Counted from the stretch's first letter, positions 34,262-46,050 are shown. The stretch: 64,000 nucleotides of DNA from Paramarasmius palmivorus (GCA_037176845.1 JAYKXP010000041.1:310001-374000), one strand, 5' to 3'. Made by a program: numbers and translations. The notes: generated by a model from the letters alone, not told the origin.

Positions 34262-36505
34262 TCATCTAGAACTTGCCGTTGAATGACTTACCAAAAACAA
34301 TGACACCCTTTGTCTGGTGCTTCTCGTCTGAATCTCGCTGCCTCTTTGGCGTTTCCCCAGAATGCTCGCAGGGTCTGAGCTGTCAACCATCATCGGCTGC
34401 ATCTGAGGTGATTCAGCTCTCGGTTGAGCTTTCATCTTTGAATACTTTGGCGGCATGGTGAATTGTGAAGGCTGAGGGATTGCGACTATTGTTGTCAAGT
34501 GAGATGGCGAAACTAACAGAGAACTTTGAACCGGGTACTGACCTTCAGCCGGCAGAGGTATATCAAGGTGCTCCGGTGTGCTTTGGTTACTCCATGTTTC
34601 GGGAGTAGATGAGCCAGAAGATGAGGTTTCTGTGAATCGTAAATTAACAACATAACAACTGCGAGATTGAGGGACTAACCATGAACTTCTTCAAACCGAC
34701 TTCCCATTGTCTTGTTATCGAGGAGGATATCCAACTCCAGATGTCCCAAACTCCGAGCAAAATCGGCAGTGGTAGGGTCGAAGCCACGAGCGACTTGCCA
34801 GTTGCGGATGGCAGTGTAGACATGGGTTGGCCATGTCCGCACCTTTGGCTCGAAAAGGAAGTCTACCTTTGTAACCAGCTTTGGAACCATCCATTGGCTA
34901 CATTCCTCCTCCGTCATCTCAGACTGCCCATTCTCATCAAGAGACCAGAAATAGGTCCTGTTTTCTCCCCACGACTCGATTTCAGTCACGGACATGGGAA
35001 GAAGGTAGATGAAGAGGTAGATGGGCAGGGGTGCTTCATATGGTAAGAGTCTTTGTCGATTCAGATATCTTGATGGTGTTGATTCGAGAATGAGTTTAGG
35101 GTATGAGTAAACTGTATCTGTGCAAAGGAAGGATGATGAGTTCAATTGTCATAGTGAAAGGGGAGGACGTACAGCATTGTTCCTCTGTTCCTGGCATCCT
35201 GCAGGCATCGATGATCCTTGTGCTCTGGGACAACCAACTCTGCCCAGATTTGCACCAGTCAAAAGAGAAATGAGCCTTGACATCTGGACTGTCTAGCTTG
35301 AAACTTAAGAAATTAGCACCAAAAACTGAACCATTACACCCACGCTCACTCACCGAATCAGCCCATCATCCAATACCGTTTTATCCACCAACCCCTCCCT
35401 CTTGTCCATTTCCCACGACGCCCGCCACCTCGCAACAGCCCTCAGTGAAGGTGAGTATACAGTATCAATGCGAAGCCCATCGAGGGATTCTGGGGTGGTT
35501 TCTGGTGGGATGTTGAGCGGCGCTTCACGAAAAAAGTCGAACGGTGAACTTGAGTTATGTTCCCATGCAAAATCCACAATGAGACAGTCCATCGTCTTTG
35601 AAGGGAATTGTTGGAAGAATTGAAAGGAAATGTCGTCTTGTAGCATCTTTGCTGAGGATGGGATAGTCATTCCATCGGGTTCTCCAGTAGCGTATTCGAC
35701 TAGAAAACCAGGCCCCTTGGGTCCCTTAGTCAGTGTCCCTCTCGTGTTCAACCATATTTCCGACTCATAGCAAGCCAATTTCTTCTAAAAAGACAGGTTC
35801 AGCTTTTGCAGGTACAGGAGACACCAAGTTTAGGACGCACCGCCAACCACCAAACAGAAAGATCCCCCCAGAACGAGTTTTTGTAAAAATGCCCAAGAGG
35901 AACAAGCTCTATTGCGCCAACTCGATCAGTACACGGCATTGCTGAAGAGGGAGGAAGACTCACTGTCGTGGAAGATCAAAAATGGGACATTAGATCGGTT
36001 CAGGCCGTAGAGTTGCCATGCGTCGGGGGATCTATCTGGCTGTCAGTGAAGTTGTTGGGCGGGGAAGGCGGTGACGAACCTGTTTTGTGAAAAACGACGG
36101 AATTCTTCCTCCCAAACCTCTCGTGCCTCTGGGCCTCTGTATTCTATGGCGGTGCACTTGATTTTCCGCTCAGGCAATTCGACACTGTAGATTGTTCCCT
36201 GGGCTATACGACGTGCATCACATTTGCACCACCGGGGTGAGTGACCGCAGGCCAAGATAACGCCATGATGGATCTCTTCTAAAAGATACATTTCCCCTGT
36301 CGTTACCCGTTTGAACTATCATTTTCATGTTCAACTTATGAGAGTACGTCACTGTAGGTGCACATACCTCGTCGTATTCTGTAGGTTCAGCATCCGCCCG
36401 TGAATTGATATGTACTACTCCCCCTGTGACGTTGAACTGGTCGCCCGATACATTGTTGATAGCTTGACCGGTGAAGGTGAAGTGCGAGGCATTATTGAAG
36501 GCCAT
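34262..36505 (-). CDS. Agaricomycete protein with N-terminal NVSGDQF motif
   Basis: Multi-exon gene; start chosen at ATG 36503-36505. The first about 35 residues are Asn/Gly-rich with alternating hydrophobics (HFTFTGQAINNVSGDQFNVT), a motif found at the N-terminus of many agaricomycete proteins and some NLRs. Later exons carry family blocks: KCTAIEYRGPEAREVWEEEF, ELVPLGHFYKNSFWG, LACYESEIWLNTRGTLTKGP, and CVARGFDPTTADFARSLG-type near 34760. The C-terminus (from about 34680 down) is Ser/Pro-rich and ends with PPKYSKMKAQPRAE and a basic GKRQRGSEIQ stretch; its last exon and stop are uncertain. No enzymatic motif is seen. Function unknown; the N-terminal motif could be an aggregation or signalling element (inference). 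Confidence 0.65.
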
Positions 36506-36968
36506 TATTGGCAAAGGAGGACTAGGGCTGAGGGTCTTGGTGGTGGTAATTGAACAGCAGAAGAGACCGTGGAGAACAAGAGTCATCCCACAGCTTTATA
36601 GCTGTTGCCAGGTGCACGATGTGATGGATAGATGGAATGGTCGATGATCTCCAGAGGGCGTTAGTGTGAATGCTGTAGTACATGCTGAGCCTGCATGGGA
36701 AGTTTGGGTAGCGGTGGAGATTGTTTCGTGCACGCGCTCATGCCAGCTGTCGATGGAGGAGGAGGAGGAGGAGGAGGAGGAGGAGAACGGCACCAGGTCC
36801 CGTTGCGGAACGGCCGCTTCCGTGCTACACGTATGGCGTCCCTCATACATGCCACGGGGACTACAAGTCAACATTGGTCCGAACATGCGGCTTAGGCAGC
36901 AGTCTCCCAATATCAACTGCAATCCGACAGAAAAGAAATAAGACCAATTCGTGCATTAAGGGAAATTA
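36506..36968. other. Short intergenic stretch with a GGA microsatellite
   Basis: Between the LINE 3' end and the NVSGDQF gene. Apart from the (GGA)n tract nothing is recognised; no poly-A-like tail was found for the LINE. Confidence 0.5.
36755..36785. repeat. (GGA)n microsatellite
   Basis: About ten uninterrupted GGA units. Open frames across it in several phases (poly-Glu, poly-Gly, poly-Pro) are artefacts of the repeat. Confidence 0.9.
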
Positions 36969-39496
36969 CTATGGAGGCAGGTATAAATGTTGTGCCGGTA
37001 TGTACATCTCGGTAGAATCGTATATCTGCGAAATATCATAGACATATTTAGCCACAAGAGGAAGGGTATCATGTCTATGGATGATTTGTAGCAGAAAAAG
37101 AGAGCGAGAAGATTCGGCATACATTGTTCTGAGCGCGGGCAAACGAGAGAATAGAGTATGTAAAAATGTGTCTCTAGTCACTTGGACATCCGAGTTACCA
37201 GGACATTCAAGCAATACATGTACCTCGTCTTCTACCGTCGCTCGACAAAACCTGCAAAGTCTCCAATGTCTCGGCACCAAACCTCTGTATCGCTCAACCC
37301 ATCTCAATCTCTCCACTGCAAAACCATGACATGACGTCACCAACTGAACATATGCCTTTCGGTGTTTTGGGATCGTTAAGGCTTTCAAATAGTGACGGAA
37401 CGCATGGGGCGTAGGAGGAAGTGGAGACCCCTTGGAGTCGAATTCAACTCTCTGCTGCAAAAGCCAAAGCTTGGACGACGCTCGGAGATCCATGTCAAGC
37501 TGAGAAGCAGTCAGATCCTTCACTAGTTGAACAACGACATCCACGCCCTCGCACGAGAACAAGCTGGAATTAGCCAGCAATGCTGGTGGAACTCTGATGC
37601 GCGCTAATACCAGGCGCAAGTCAGACAGCCAGCACGGATAGCCGTGGTAAGTCAGCGTGATCTGATGGCGAAAAGCAGTGTGGGCAAGGGTGCGGGGTGA
37701 GAGAGATAAGATGTACTTGAGGTATCCCAGGGCCAAGAGAACTCTCCGCGCACGAATAGGCATCATCCCTGTTTCTGTGAAAAGAAAACATCGCTCTGAG
37801 CGGCGGTTGACATGGAGAAGGCGGCGGAGAAAATTGAGCTGTACTCGCTCCAACAACAATATGCCCTTATCGTCCACGTCCAGCATGATTTCGCAGCCAA
37901 AGGTGAGGTGAGGGTCCACCCGAGCCATATACAAGCGTACTCCCTCAGACGGGGGTAGAGACCCAATCATCTGTTCTGCTGCAAAAGTAGCATTCGCCAC
38001 GTTCCGAGCCTTGGACGCCTTGCGTTGATAATGTGCAAGAAAGATGTCGCGGGTAGTAGAGCCAAACACGGCACCCACGTATTTGAAGGAGTCGACGAGG
38101 TTGACCTTGTGACCATACACGAGAAGGACAGGCGGTGATGATGGCAATGGGCCAAACACCATGAATTCAGTCTTCTTAATACTGATGGTCATGAAGTTGA
38201 AGTCGCACCATCGACGAAAATGATCCAGCTTCTTTTGGAGCCCGGTGAGCGACGTCGAGAACAGTACCACGTCATCAGCCTGCTCTAAATGGGAGACGTG
38301 GCGACCATCCATGACAATGTCATCAGCATCGTCTGGGAATGTCAGATCTGCAAAGTAGATGTTCCACAACGTCGGCGAAGCAGTGTCCCCAGTCAAGACT
38401 CCAATCAAGCTTTTAAATGCAGCGGACAGCTCGCCACCATGGCGCACAACGTACTGCATGCGCACATATATCATGCGAAGCCAGTCAAAAAGGGGGCCTG
38501 CAACTCCTGCTTTGTGAAGCTTCACCCACAAGGTAGGAAGGTGTGTCGAGGGGAAAGCGTTGGTGATGTCCACAAAAGCCACATACAACGATTTTCCTTG
38601 ATGGCGTGCATCTTCAATGGCTGTCCGAAGAATGTAGGAGTTGTTGTGTGTGCGGAAACCTTCTCGAAAGCCATTTTGGGAGTCAGGGATAATGGCAATG
38701 GAATCGGCCCAAGAGCGGACTCGTTGGTCAATAAGCAGGGTAAGCATCTTAAGAAGGCAACACTCCAATCCCACCAGCCTATAACCCTCTGGGTCTTTAC
38801 AGTCCTTTCGTGGCTTCAAAAGGCCCACTAATACCGTCGTAAACCAGTCACGTGGTGCATCGGAATCCTGAATGCAGGAGTTGAACAACGAAGTGAGGAG
38901 GTCGACCGGTATGTCATCAATAAGCTGATAAGAGATTTTGTCTATCCCTCTTGCCGACTTGGTGTTGCGTGTGGAGAGAAGCTTCTTTGCAGCACAAATC
39001 TCGTCTTCCGTGAAAGCACGGGAAAACCACTGTCCCGGCGTATCATCATGTGTGGAGGAAGGAATGGCATCAGACATAGCCGCCCGAGCTTCATAAAGCT
39101 CGCTATCGAAGTTGCTGGGGAGGACATCCGGAGGATTCAACCGACGGCAGAAACTGTCACGAAGCATGTCTGCAGTGACATGAGCAGGGCGCTTTTTAGG
39201 ATCTGTCCAGTCTCTAATGAGGTCCCAGAATTCACGGGATGAGCAGCAGCTCAGAAGCCGTGACAAATTCCGCTGACGGAGTTCACGTAAACGTCGTCTC
39301 CCTCGATGAGAGAGAGTAGTACGCTGCCCGGACTCACAATCAGAGTCATCTGAGACCTCTGACAGGTCATCGGCAGTCGGAATGATGATTTGTGGTGATG
39401 ATGGAGGCGCGCCATTGGATGGAGCCATAGGGGAATGTGTAATAACCTTTGATGTATTCCGTATTGGACAAAAGTTGCCTGGGACAGGCGGCGAGG
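36969..39496 (-). CDS. Reverse transcriptase exon of the LINE
   Basis: The frame before the last intron ends ...WNPGSVT; this exon continues with SPPVPGNFCPIRN and a Ser/Asp-rich linker. RT motifs follow: ARGIDKISYQLIDDIPVD, LVGLLKPRKDCKDPEGYRLV, SQNGFREGFRTHNN, YVAFVDITNAFPS, TGDTASPTLWNIYFADL, then EQADDVVLFSTS. Q replaces the usual Tyr/Phe of the (F/Y)xDD box, as in some fungal LINEs. After a thumb region comes a CCHC knuckle near residue 820. Together this gives full RT plus knuckle; no RNase H follows RT. Confidence 0.85.
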
Positions 39497-39548
39497 CTAA
39501 AACAAAGGTCACCATCCATTCAAAGGTAACAATCACATTGAGACGTAC

Positions 39549-40960
39549 GAGTAACACTGCCAGGATTCCAGTCAAGCAAAGAATTAGACGACACCGACTT
39601 CCTAACTGCCGCAGTAGCCTTTTGGAAATGGGCATTTGTAGTCGTCGACTTGAGAAGGGTGAACTCCACAGGTGCAACACGATGCTGGATCCACTTCACC
39701 AGGAGTTGAACAAGGTCTGCATTTGCTTTATCCCACCCATGTTCTTTGTTCCGTATGACCAGTGAGGTGAGAGACTGAATGAGGTAGTCCGAGGTGGTAA
39801 AGACCTGTACTCGTCTGATCTTTGACGAGCGGGGTTGGCAGTCCAATCGTTGGAGAGCACATAGCAGACCCGCCAGAGCTGCACGTCCTGCATCTCGCTT
39901 CCCTCGAACACTGTGACAAACATTGTCTTTTGCATCCTTACCCCAATATAGGGAGAAAATGGAGGCATTAACAGGGCTGGGAGGTACCGAGACGGCGATA
40001 TACACCCCAATTGGGGGTTCATCAAAGAAGACCGGACCATATAGGAGAGAGAGGCGCTGTTCCAACGGAGACTTCGCTGCTTCTAGGGCGTCTGTGACCA
40101 AACAGTCGAGTTTTGTAGGAGGCAAAGGAGGGGGTAGTGCAGGAGGAACTTGTGGACTAGGCACACTTTGAGCATTGGCAGTAACAGGTAGCGTGCAGGA
40201 GAGCACAGCGTGGTCCGACCAATCATCAGCTCTCTGTATGGCCAGAGATGAGTCGGGAAGATGAAGGAAGAGCTCATGAGACACAATGACATAATCAATC
40301 ACACTGGAGCCGAGGGGTTGAAAAGACGTAAAGCTGCCAGGTGAACTTGTCTCCGCTCTCGTACCATTGACAATGACAAGATTGAGGTCGTCACATAGTT
40401 GCAACAGCCATGTACCTCTCGTCGTTTTCTTCGTGTCCATCGATTTGCGCCCAGCCGAAGCATCTGACCTGGACGGGAATTCCTGTGCAATTCTCGCGTT
40501 CAAATCACCCGAGACCACCACCTTCTTTTGCATGCCTCTCGTAATCCACACCAGAGCTTCCTCCAGCTTCTGGCATACATCCTCATCCGCCCATTGTTCA
40601 TAATCAGAGTTCTCCGGTGGTAGATATACACCAACCAGTACGAAGTCCGGCAAGTCCATCACCAAGAGATCAGGTACACATAGCGACTCGAGAACTCGAT
40701 AAGGTACGACATCTCTGAGGAGGATTGCAATCCCTCCCATGACCTTTCTGTGAGCCGGACGATCCTTACGGCTCGATACGACGACATCCCAGCCGTGTGG
40801 AAGGGGCAGCGTATCTTCTTGATTCGACCGCAACCATGTTTCTCCAAGAATGGCAACATCCATAGAAGCGAAACGCGCGATGAAACGACTATCCCTGATC
40901 TTAGGTGACAAGTTCCCCTGAATATTCCAAGAAAGAAGCTTCAATTGAGAAGGTCGGTTA
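39549..40960 (-). CDS. APE endonuclease plus RNase H-like exon of the LINE
   Basis: The exon opens with QLKLLSWNIQGNLS and contains the endonuclease active-site blocks: GETWLRSNQED, VVSGDLNARIAQEF, SVIDYVIVSHE and DDWSDHAVLS. This is the apurinic-type nuclease that nicks target DNA to prime reverse transcription. The last about 180 residues resemble RNase HI (a GVYIAVSVPP strand, RDAGRAALAGLLCAL helix, VQVFTTSDYLIQSL strand-helix), but the first Asp and the Glu are replaced, so catalysis is doubtful. Confidence 0.8.
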
Positions 40961-41047
40961 CTAGTACATCAATGATAACACAATATCAAGTCCAAGCAAA
41001 AATCAGTCACAGTTGCAATGTAGCCTATGGTGCAAGAACAGTCTCAC

Positions 41048-42192
41048 CCAGCGGCCACATCAGCAATGCTCGACAACTTATTAGCTCCGCCAGCTACCAC
41101 GTCTGCTACAGCCGAATCCATGAAGGAGACGATCATTGGTTCCTTCCTCCCGTTCTGATCTGCCTTAGTCTCATATCCAGCAGGGCGAAGTCCCGAGTCG
41201 AGTGCCATGATGTGAACCAAGGAAGCAGCCGAAGATGCTTCGTGGAATCGCAAAACAATGCACTTGGGGTAACGAGACATCCTGAAGGCAGTCGCCAGTG
41301 CGCGGATGTTGAATGAAGGAATACCCTTGAGGAGAACGCGAGCTACTTGACGAGGATCTCCGTCCTCAGTGACATGGGTCCAAAGGACATCTGTGGAAGT
41401 GTCCATTCGAGGGCGCTTGGCTTGACCCACAACAGGCAGTTCAGCGTCTACCAAAGGTCGCTTGGTTGGTGGTGAAAAGGAACCATCCAACACAGGAAGA
41501 GGAGGTAGAGCTTGAGCAGCTGTAGCCTTAAGATCCCGAACCTCGTTTATCAGCTTTGCCACGCTCATATAAAGGGAGCGGAAATTAGCATCGCGTGATA
41601 TATCGAACACTGCGAGCTCGGCGATCTCCTTCTCGAGGCGAATGCGGGTCTCATGTAACATGAGTTGGTGTTCCTGACGAGAGTCGATGAGGACCTTCTT
41701 CTCGGTAGCGAAGTTGTCGAGAAAGTCCTTCAGAGCACGTGCCACCTTGATTAGATTGTCTCCATCCCGCAGACGATAGCCATTGGCAGACTCGCTTGCA
41801 GCCGGTGGCATGAGACCTAGGAGGCAAAAGAGTGGCAGAGTCAGAACGACATCAATAATTCACCAATCAACGAACACACCAAACTGCTGATACGTCAAGA
41901 GATCATCGTCCGACACAATAGGAGCAGCACTGGAGCCTTGCTCTTGCTCGGGTTGCTTGTCCTTCTCCGGAACTTTCTTGTCCTTGAGCTTACCGCCAGC
42001 TTTGGACAAAGACCTGCTCGTCTGGCGAGTCATTTGGCGAGTTGTTGTCGCCTGAGTTGGCGAAGATGGTGCCACGGTGGCCGTGATAGAATCAAGAGGA
42101 GGTAAGGGAGAGAGGTCAAGAATGACAGGCGAGTCTGTTGGTTCCAGAGCCGGAAGAGCAGGAAGGTCTGTGATATCGGCAATGGTGGTCAT
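41048..42192 (-). CDS. ORF1-like exons of the LINE
   Basis: Exon 1 (41880-42192) opens MTTIADITDLPALPAL and is Pro/Ser/Thr-rich with a basic patch and an EKDKQPEQEQGSS stretch. Exon 2 (41048-41816) starts MPPAASESANGYRLRDGDNL, has a coiled-coil-like helix (RIRLEKEIAEL), a nuclear-signal-like PPTKRPL...KRPRMD region and a C-terminal domain with RVLLKGIPSFNIRALATAFR, reminiscent of an RRM-like LINE ORF1 nucleic-acid-binding part. It joins the endonuclease exon in frame across the second intron. Confidence 0.6.
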
Positions 42193-42364
42193 AACGCGCC
42201 GTAGGAAGGTTTTGGGGCCACCACGAACAGTGCAATATTTGAACGGCAGGTGAGACAGCACCTCTTGTGCGATAAGAATCTACTCAGTGTCCCATGACCA
42301 AAAGAACGTGATGCTGGACAAACAACAGCAGGACAACACTCTGTGCAATCGTCCACCCCTCAGA

Positions 42365-42491
42365 CACCGTGAAAACACTGGCATGTTTGTGATACAAGGG
42401 GAACGCATCAGCTGTCGCAAGCGGGCACCGTGAAAACACTGCCATGCCTAGGAATCGAACGCGGTCCCGACACCGTGAAGGCACTGCCATG
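42365..42491. repeat. Three direct repeats with core ACCGTGAAAACACTGGCATG
   Basis: Copies start at 42365, 42426 and 42471 (the third with GGC for AAA). They lie about 170-300 bp upstream of the LINE ATG and may be promoter monomers of its 5' region. Confidence 0.55.
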
Positions 42492-42840
42492 TCGGAGACC
42501 ATAACGGGACTCCACTCCACCGCTCGATCCTCGGCCATGAATGCAAAGCCAAGGAGAGTCGATAGAGGGGTTTCGGAAAAATAGCGATCCTTTCGCGGTA
42601 TAGCAAAGTGGGGGATGATAATGTGTAAGACGCTGTCGACGGCGGGCCAATGGCAATCCCAGTCAGAGCTCTGGCGGCGTGTAAACGTGATAGCGTTGAG
42701 CACGTATGAGTCTAAACACCATAAATCGAGAACACTTGTCGCAGAGAAGACGAGGAGCAACTTCCACGTCCATGTCTGAGCGTCTTGCTCGTCCATACGA
42801 GTGTTGTCGAACTCGACCTCGAGTCGCCCATAATGTGAAG

Positions 42841-42875
42841 ATGCATGCGCACATATATCATGCGAAGCCAGTCAA
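42841..42875 (-). pseudogene. Relic of a LINE reverse transcriptase
   Basis: About 33 bp (TGCGCACATATATCATGCGA and onwards) is identical to the segment at 38457-38490 inside the LINE RT that encodes DWLRMIYVRM. Flanking bases are unrelated or strongly diverged, so it is a fragment of a related older copy. Confidence 0.5.
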
Positions 42876-43405
42876 CAAGAAGGGTTGGACGGCGGTGCGG
42901 GTGCGAAGGGAGTGAACGATTTCGAGGTACTCCAGAGCAAGGTCAGCATGGTTGGGATGTGTTGTGGATGTTATGGGAGTATGTGATGATGAAGGCGACG
43001 TTAACGACGTTGGAGGTGTTGATGAAGTGACGGTGCTCTATCCAACCAAGTCTGGTCCTTCACTGCTTTACGGCCCACCACAGACATCGACTGCCTTCCT
43101 CAGTTCCCGCAGAATACTACGATAGGCTTGGGCCTGGAGTGGTTGGTATAGATTCAGGGAGCGGAAATGATTCAGGAGCGGAGCAAATAGAATTAGATTG
43201 CAGTGTCTTCGCCTTGAATCAATGCTATGGCACTGGGAGAACGAGGTTTGATGGAGCACTTGAACGGTTTCGGGTGGCTGATCGTCCCCGTCGTTCTGTC
43301 ATTGACAGGCTCGACGACGACACCATTCTCGACACATTTCGAGATGTGATGGTGAATGAAGAAAAACAAGGTGTTTCATTGCTGATATAAAATAGGTGCG
43401 TCAGC

Positions 43406-43426
43406 AAAAAAAAAAAAAAAAAAAAA
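43406..43426 (+). repeat. Uninterrupted A21 tract
   Basis: Could be the 3' tail of a plus-strand retrotransposed copy, but no element with matching target duplication was found. Confidence 0.6.
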
Positions 43427-44986
43427 CATCATTATTGTAACTTGAGTCGCACATTAATCCACCTCAGTGACTTGTTGATAGGACAGGCAGGAAGCCAAGG
43501 TCGACAGAGGAACGAGATGCCTGAAAATCGCGTCGAATGAAAGATGGTGGTTAGGCAGAACGCCGGCCTCAAACGCGTCGTGACAGCACCTCTTGATTGT
43601 AAACCACCATCACACCCACAAGCACGCTCACACAGTCCTTCTCGTTCGCCAAACATGATCCTCTTTCGCCCATCAAGGTAGCCAACACTCGAGGGTCGAA
43701 CCAGTCTCTGAAAGAAAATAGGTCGACGAGGGCTCGTTTCACTGGCAGTCCCAGACCGGTCAGTTCACGCCCATCTTGTTCTCTGGGGATTACGCTCATC
43801 TATATGGATATAGGCAGCACTCAATATATATATTTATCAAGGGCTCAAATTCATTCTATTGTTCCGAAGACTTGTAAGTGTGTCTCTTCTTTCTTGCACT
43901 TCAGACACAGCTACATCTGTTCTTCCCTGCCCTAGTTATCAAACACAACGCGTGGCCTAAGACTGAGTACTTCGGGATACATTTCACATCTCAAATGACG
44001 TGCTGACTATGGGTTTACGGGTTGAAAGGTGAGTAGTTATAGTTCTTATCCAGGTCCTGTCCCCCGCATTCTCATCTCGCGAGCACAGCAAGTACATAAT
44101 ATCAACATCGTCGCATGGAAAGCTCAACGAATGAATGCTCGAATCCCTTAGATCCCCGACCTCAGAGCACTTGGCCCACCGGACTTGACTGCCGATAATC
44201 AAGGTAGTCGCCATCTTTGCGCGAAACACATGGGTGAGTTCTCACTCAAAGCCCAATTTATGGTCACTCATACACACTAGCGGCCTTCATGCATTCTCTC
44301 AATCGCTGCAATGTCGCCTCCAGCGTATCCACCGTAATTTCAGGCCACCGGACTGCCTTTTGATGTGGCAATCTCAGATCCCAAGGTATTGTTTCCGATA
44401 TCCCATATCCTTGGGTCGGTATTAACAAGCGCATTCTCGAACAAAACAGGTGAATGCTCATTTCAGGCATCCAGCGTGAAGATGCCGAGTACGGGTGTAA
44501 AAAGCCCAGGCAACAAAATACAACTATACGGCACTTGCAAACCCGTATCATGGAAAGAGAGAGAAAAGACAAAGGGCGAGAACATAGAAGACGGAATGTG
44601 TACCGCCATCACCAAATGGCACACATGGGGCGACCTTTACAGCTCAGACTAGTACATGACTTGTCATCGTCACTAGGGATCGGTCACAGGTCTAATTCGA
44701 ACTCGTAACCTGAGCACATATACAAGCGGTATTGATAAATGACGGGTCCAGAGACAATTTCTTCGAATTCGTTCCAACTGCAAGCCCAACCTTCCCAACT
44801 ACTGGTGATTTACTAGGAATGTTCGGAATCTGGTAAGTACTTTATACATGGCTAAGTCATACGATATCGTATGTACAAGTATTTATCACGCATGCTTCGC
44901 GCAACCCTATAGTCCTAAAATGGACACAGACGAACGATTTGTTATGGAAGTAGGCCCAGTAGAAGTCTTGGACGGAATTTCACCTA

Positions 44987-46050
44987 TTACTTCAACCATC
45001 GTGGTGGATTCTCCAGAATCTTTGCTACATTTTCGCACCATGTATCCACACCACAAAGACAGGGTGTCGCCACCTCCGGCAGCGACTTCACAAATTTCAC
45101 AGTTCTGCGAAACGTCGTTGGTGTCGGCAGCCCCACGCTGGAGATTTCCTCGAGCGCTGAAAGAACCAATTTTGAGAAGTCTTCGAATTGGGGACAAACC
45201 CCTTTGCGTTGGGATGAGTGTATCCATATACCCCCGCGGCCGCGACCGCGACCGATTATTACTGGGGACCCAGCTTCGGACAATTCATGAAGAATAGGTG
45301 ATCCCGAAACTGCCTTACGATATCGTTCTAGTGCCTCCATATAAGATTGTTGATACCGCACCTAACATAAAACAGACTATTTCAGTGAACCTGAAGAACC
45401 CAAGCCATAGATCACCTCACCCATCGCCAAAATGGCTTTGCATGATCTTCTCCAAAGAATTCGAGTACGTGTACGATCGAGAAATTCATTGTTCTCGGTG
45501 CGATATAATCGATATCTTCCAGATCATTATGGCTTGCTTTGTACTTGACAATACGGAGAGCATTACACTCAGAATCTTCAGAGAGTGACCTGTCAGTTCA
45601 GAGATGAACAAGACCATAAACAAACTTGGCACCGAGCTCGTACCTCATCGCTTTTCTGCATGCTACCAAGGCATAATGCACGCCGTATTTATCAGCCGCA
45701 TCTGCAAGCCCCATGACTGCATCGATACTGCGTCCTGTAAGGTCAGGAGCAGGTAAATTGTGTGTGAACGTCAGTAGGAGCGCAAGTACATCTCCATCCT
45801 CTGTGAGTTCTACTGGTTCTTGGACTGTGCTGATTACGGAGTCAACGAGGGGGAACCCTTCCGTGAACCACTCGAGGTTCTTCGCGTGTGCGCCAAATGT
45901 ACGTCCATCGGAGGATTTGATTGCGATATCGACGGGAATAGGGCAGTGGTCGACTGGAACGAAACGATATCAATGGGTTTGATACGAGATGGAGATTTTC
46001 AACGACTTACCGGGGCAAGATGGGGTGTTTGGCGGGTCTGAGGAGGCCAT
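44987..46050 (-). CDS. BTB/POZ domain protein, paralog 2
   Basis: Starts at ATG 46048-46050 (MASSDPPNTPSCP) with intron 1 in the same place as in paralog 1. Exon 2 encodes the BTB fold with CPIPVDIAIKSSDGRTFGAH, KNLEWFTEGFPLVD, VELTEDGDVLALLLTFTHNL and LADAADKYGVHYALVACR. The middle exon holds NDLEDIDYIAPRTMNFSIVH and FGEDHAKPFWRWV, and the last exon ends in ENVAKILENPPRWLK. It is collinear with paralog 1, so the pair arose by duplication of a spliced gene at the DNA level. The last exon contains a short Gly/Arg run (IIGRGRGRGG) absent from paralog 1. Role unknown beyond BTB-type protein interaction. Confidence 0.8.

Larger units (their letters stand above)
36969..42192 (-). mobile_element. 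Non-LTR retrotransposon (LINE) coding unit with three in-frame introns
   Basis: From ATG 42190-42192 to the stop at 36969. Introns: 41817-41879 (63 bp, GTGTGT...CTCCTAG, with CTGAC branch-like site and pyrimidine tract), 40961-41047 (87 bp, GTGAGA...TACTAG) and 39497-39548 (52 bp, GTACGT...TTTTAG). Splicing all three gives 1,674 codons in one frame. The N-terminal part has a coiled coil and an RRM-like ORF1-type region; it is followed by an APE-type endonuclease (SWNIQG, GETWL, GDLNA, SDH motifs), a degenerate RNase H-like domain, then reverse transcriptase (HLEQADDVVLFS active site) and a C-terminal CCHC knuckle (CRFCRATVEDEVHVLLEC). Neither EN nor RT shows obvious inactivating changes. The intron calls are inference from sequence. 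Confidence 0.8.
42193..44986. other. LINE flank, relic and gene-poor stretch
   Basis: Contains three 21-bp direct repeats near 42365-42491, a reverse-transcriptase relic near 42841-42875, a 21-A run at 43406-43426, and short frames only. A minus-strand ORF at 44264-44572 ends in LRECMKAASVYE and may be a gene fragment; no family was recognised. Confidence 0.5.

Noticed and set aside
36661..36922. Poly-Pro, poly-Glu and poly-Ser frames
   Set aside because: They are translations of the GGA microsatellite.
42284..42796. 170-codon minus-strand frame upstream of the LINE
   Set aside because: No domain and overlaps the direct repeats and relic; probably chance.
44690..44720. tRNA B-box-like GAGTTCGAATT
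   Set aside because: No pairing T-stem or A-box around it.
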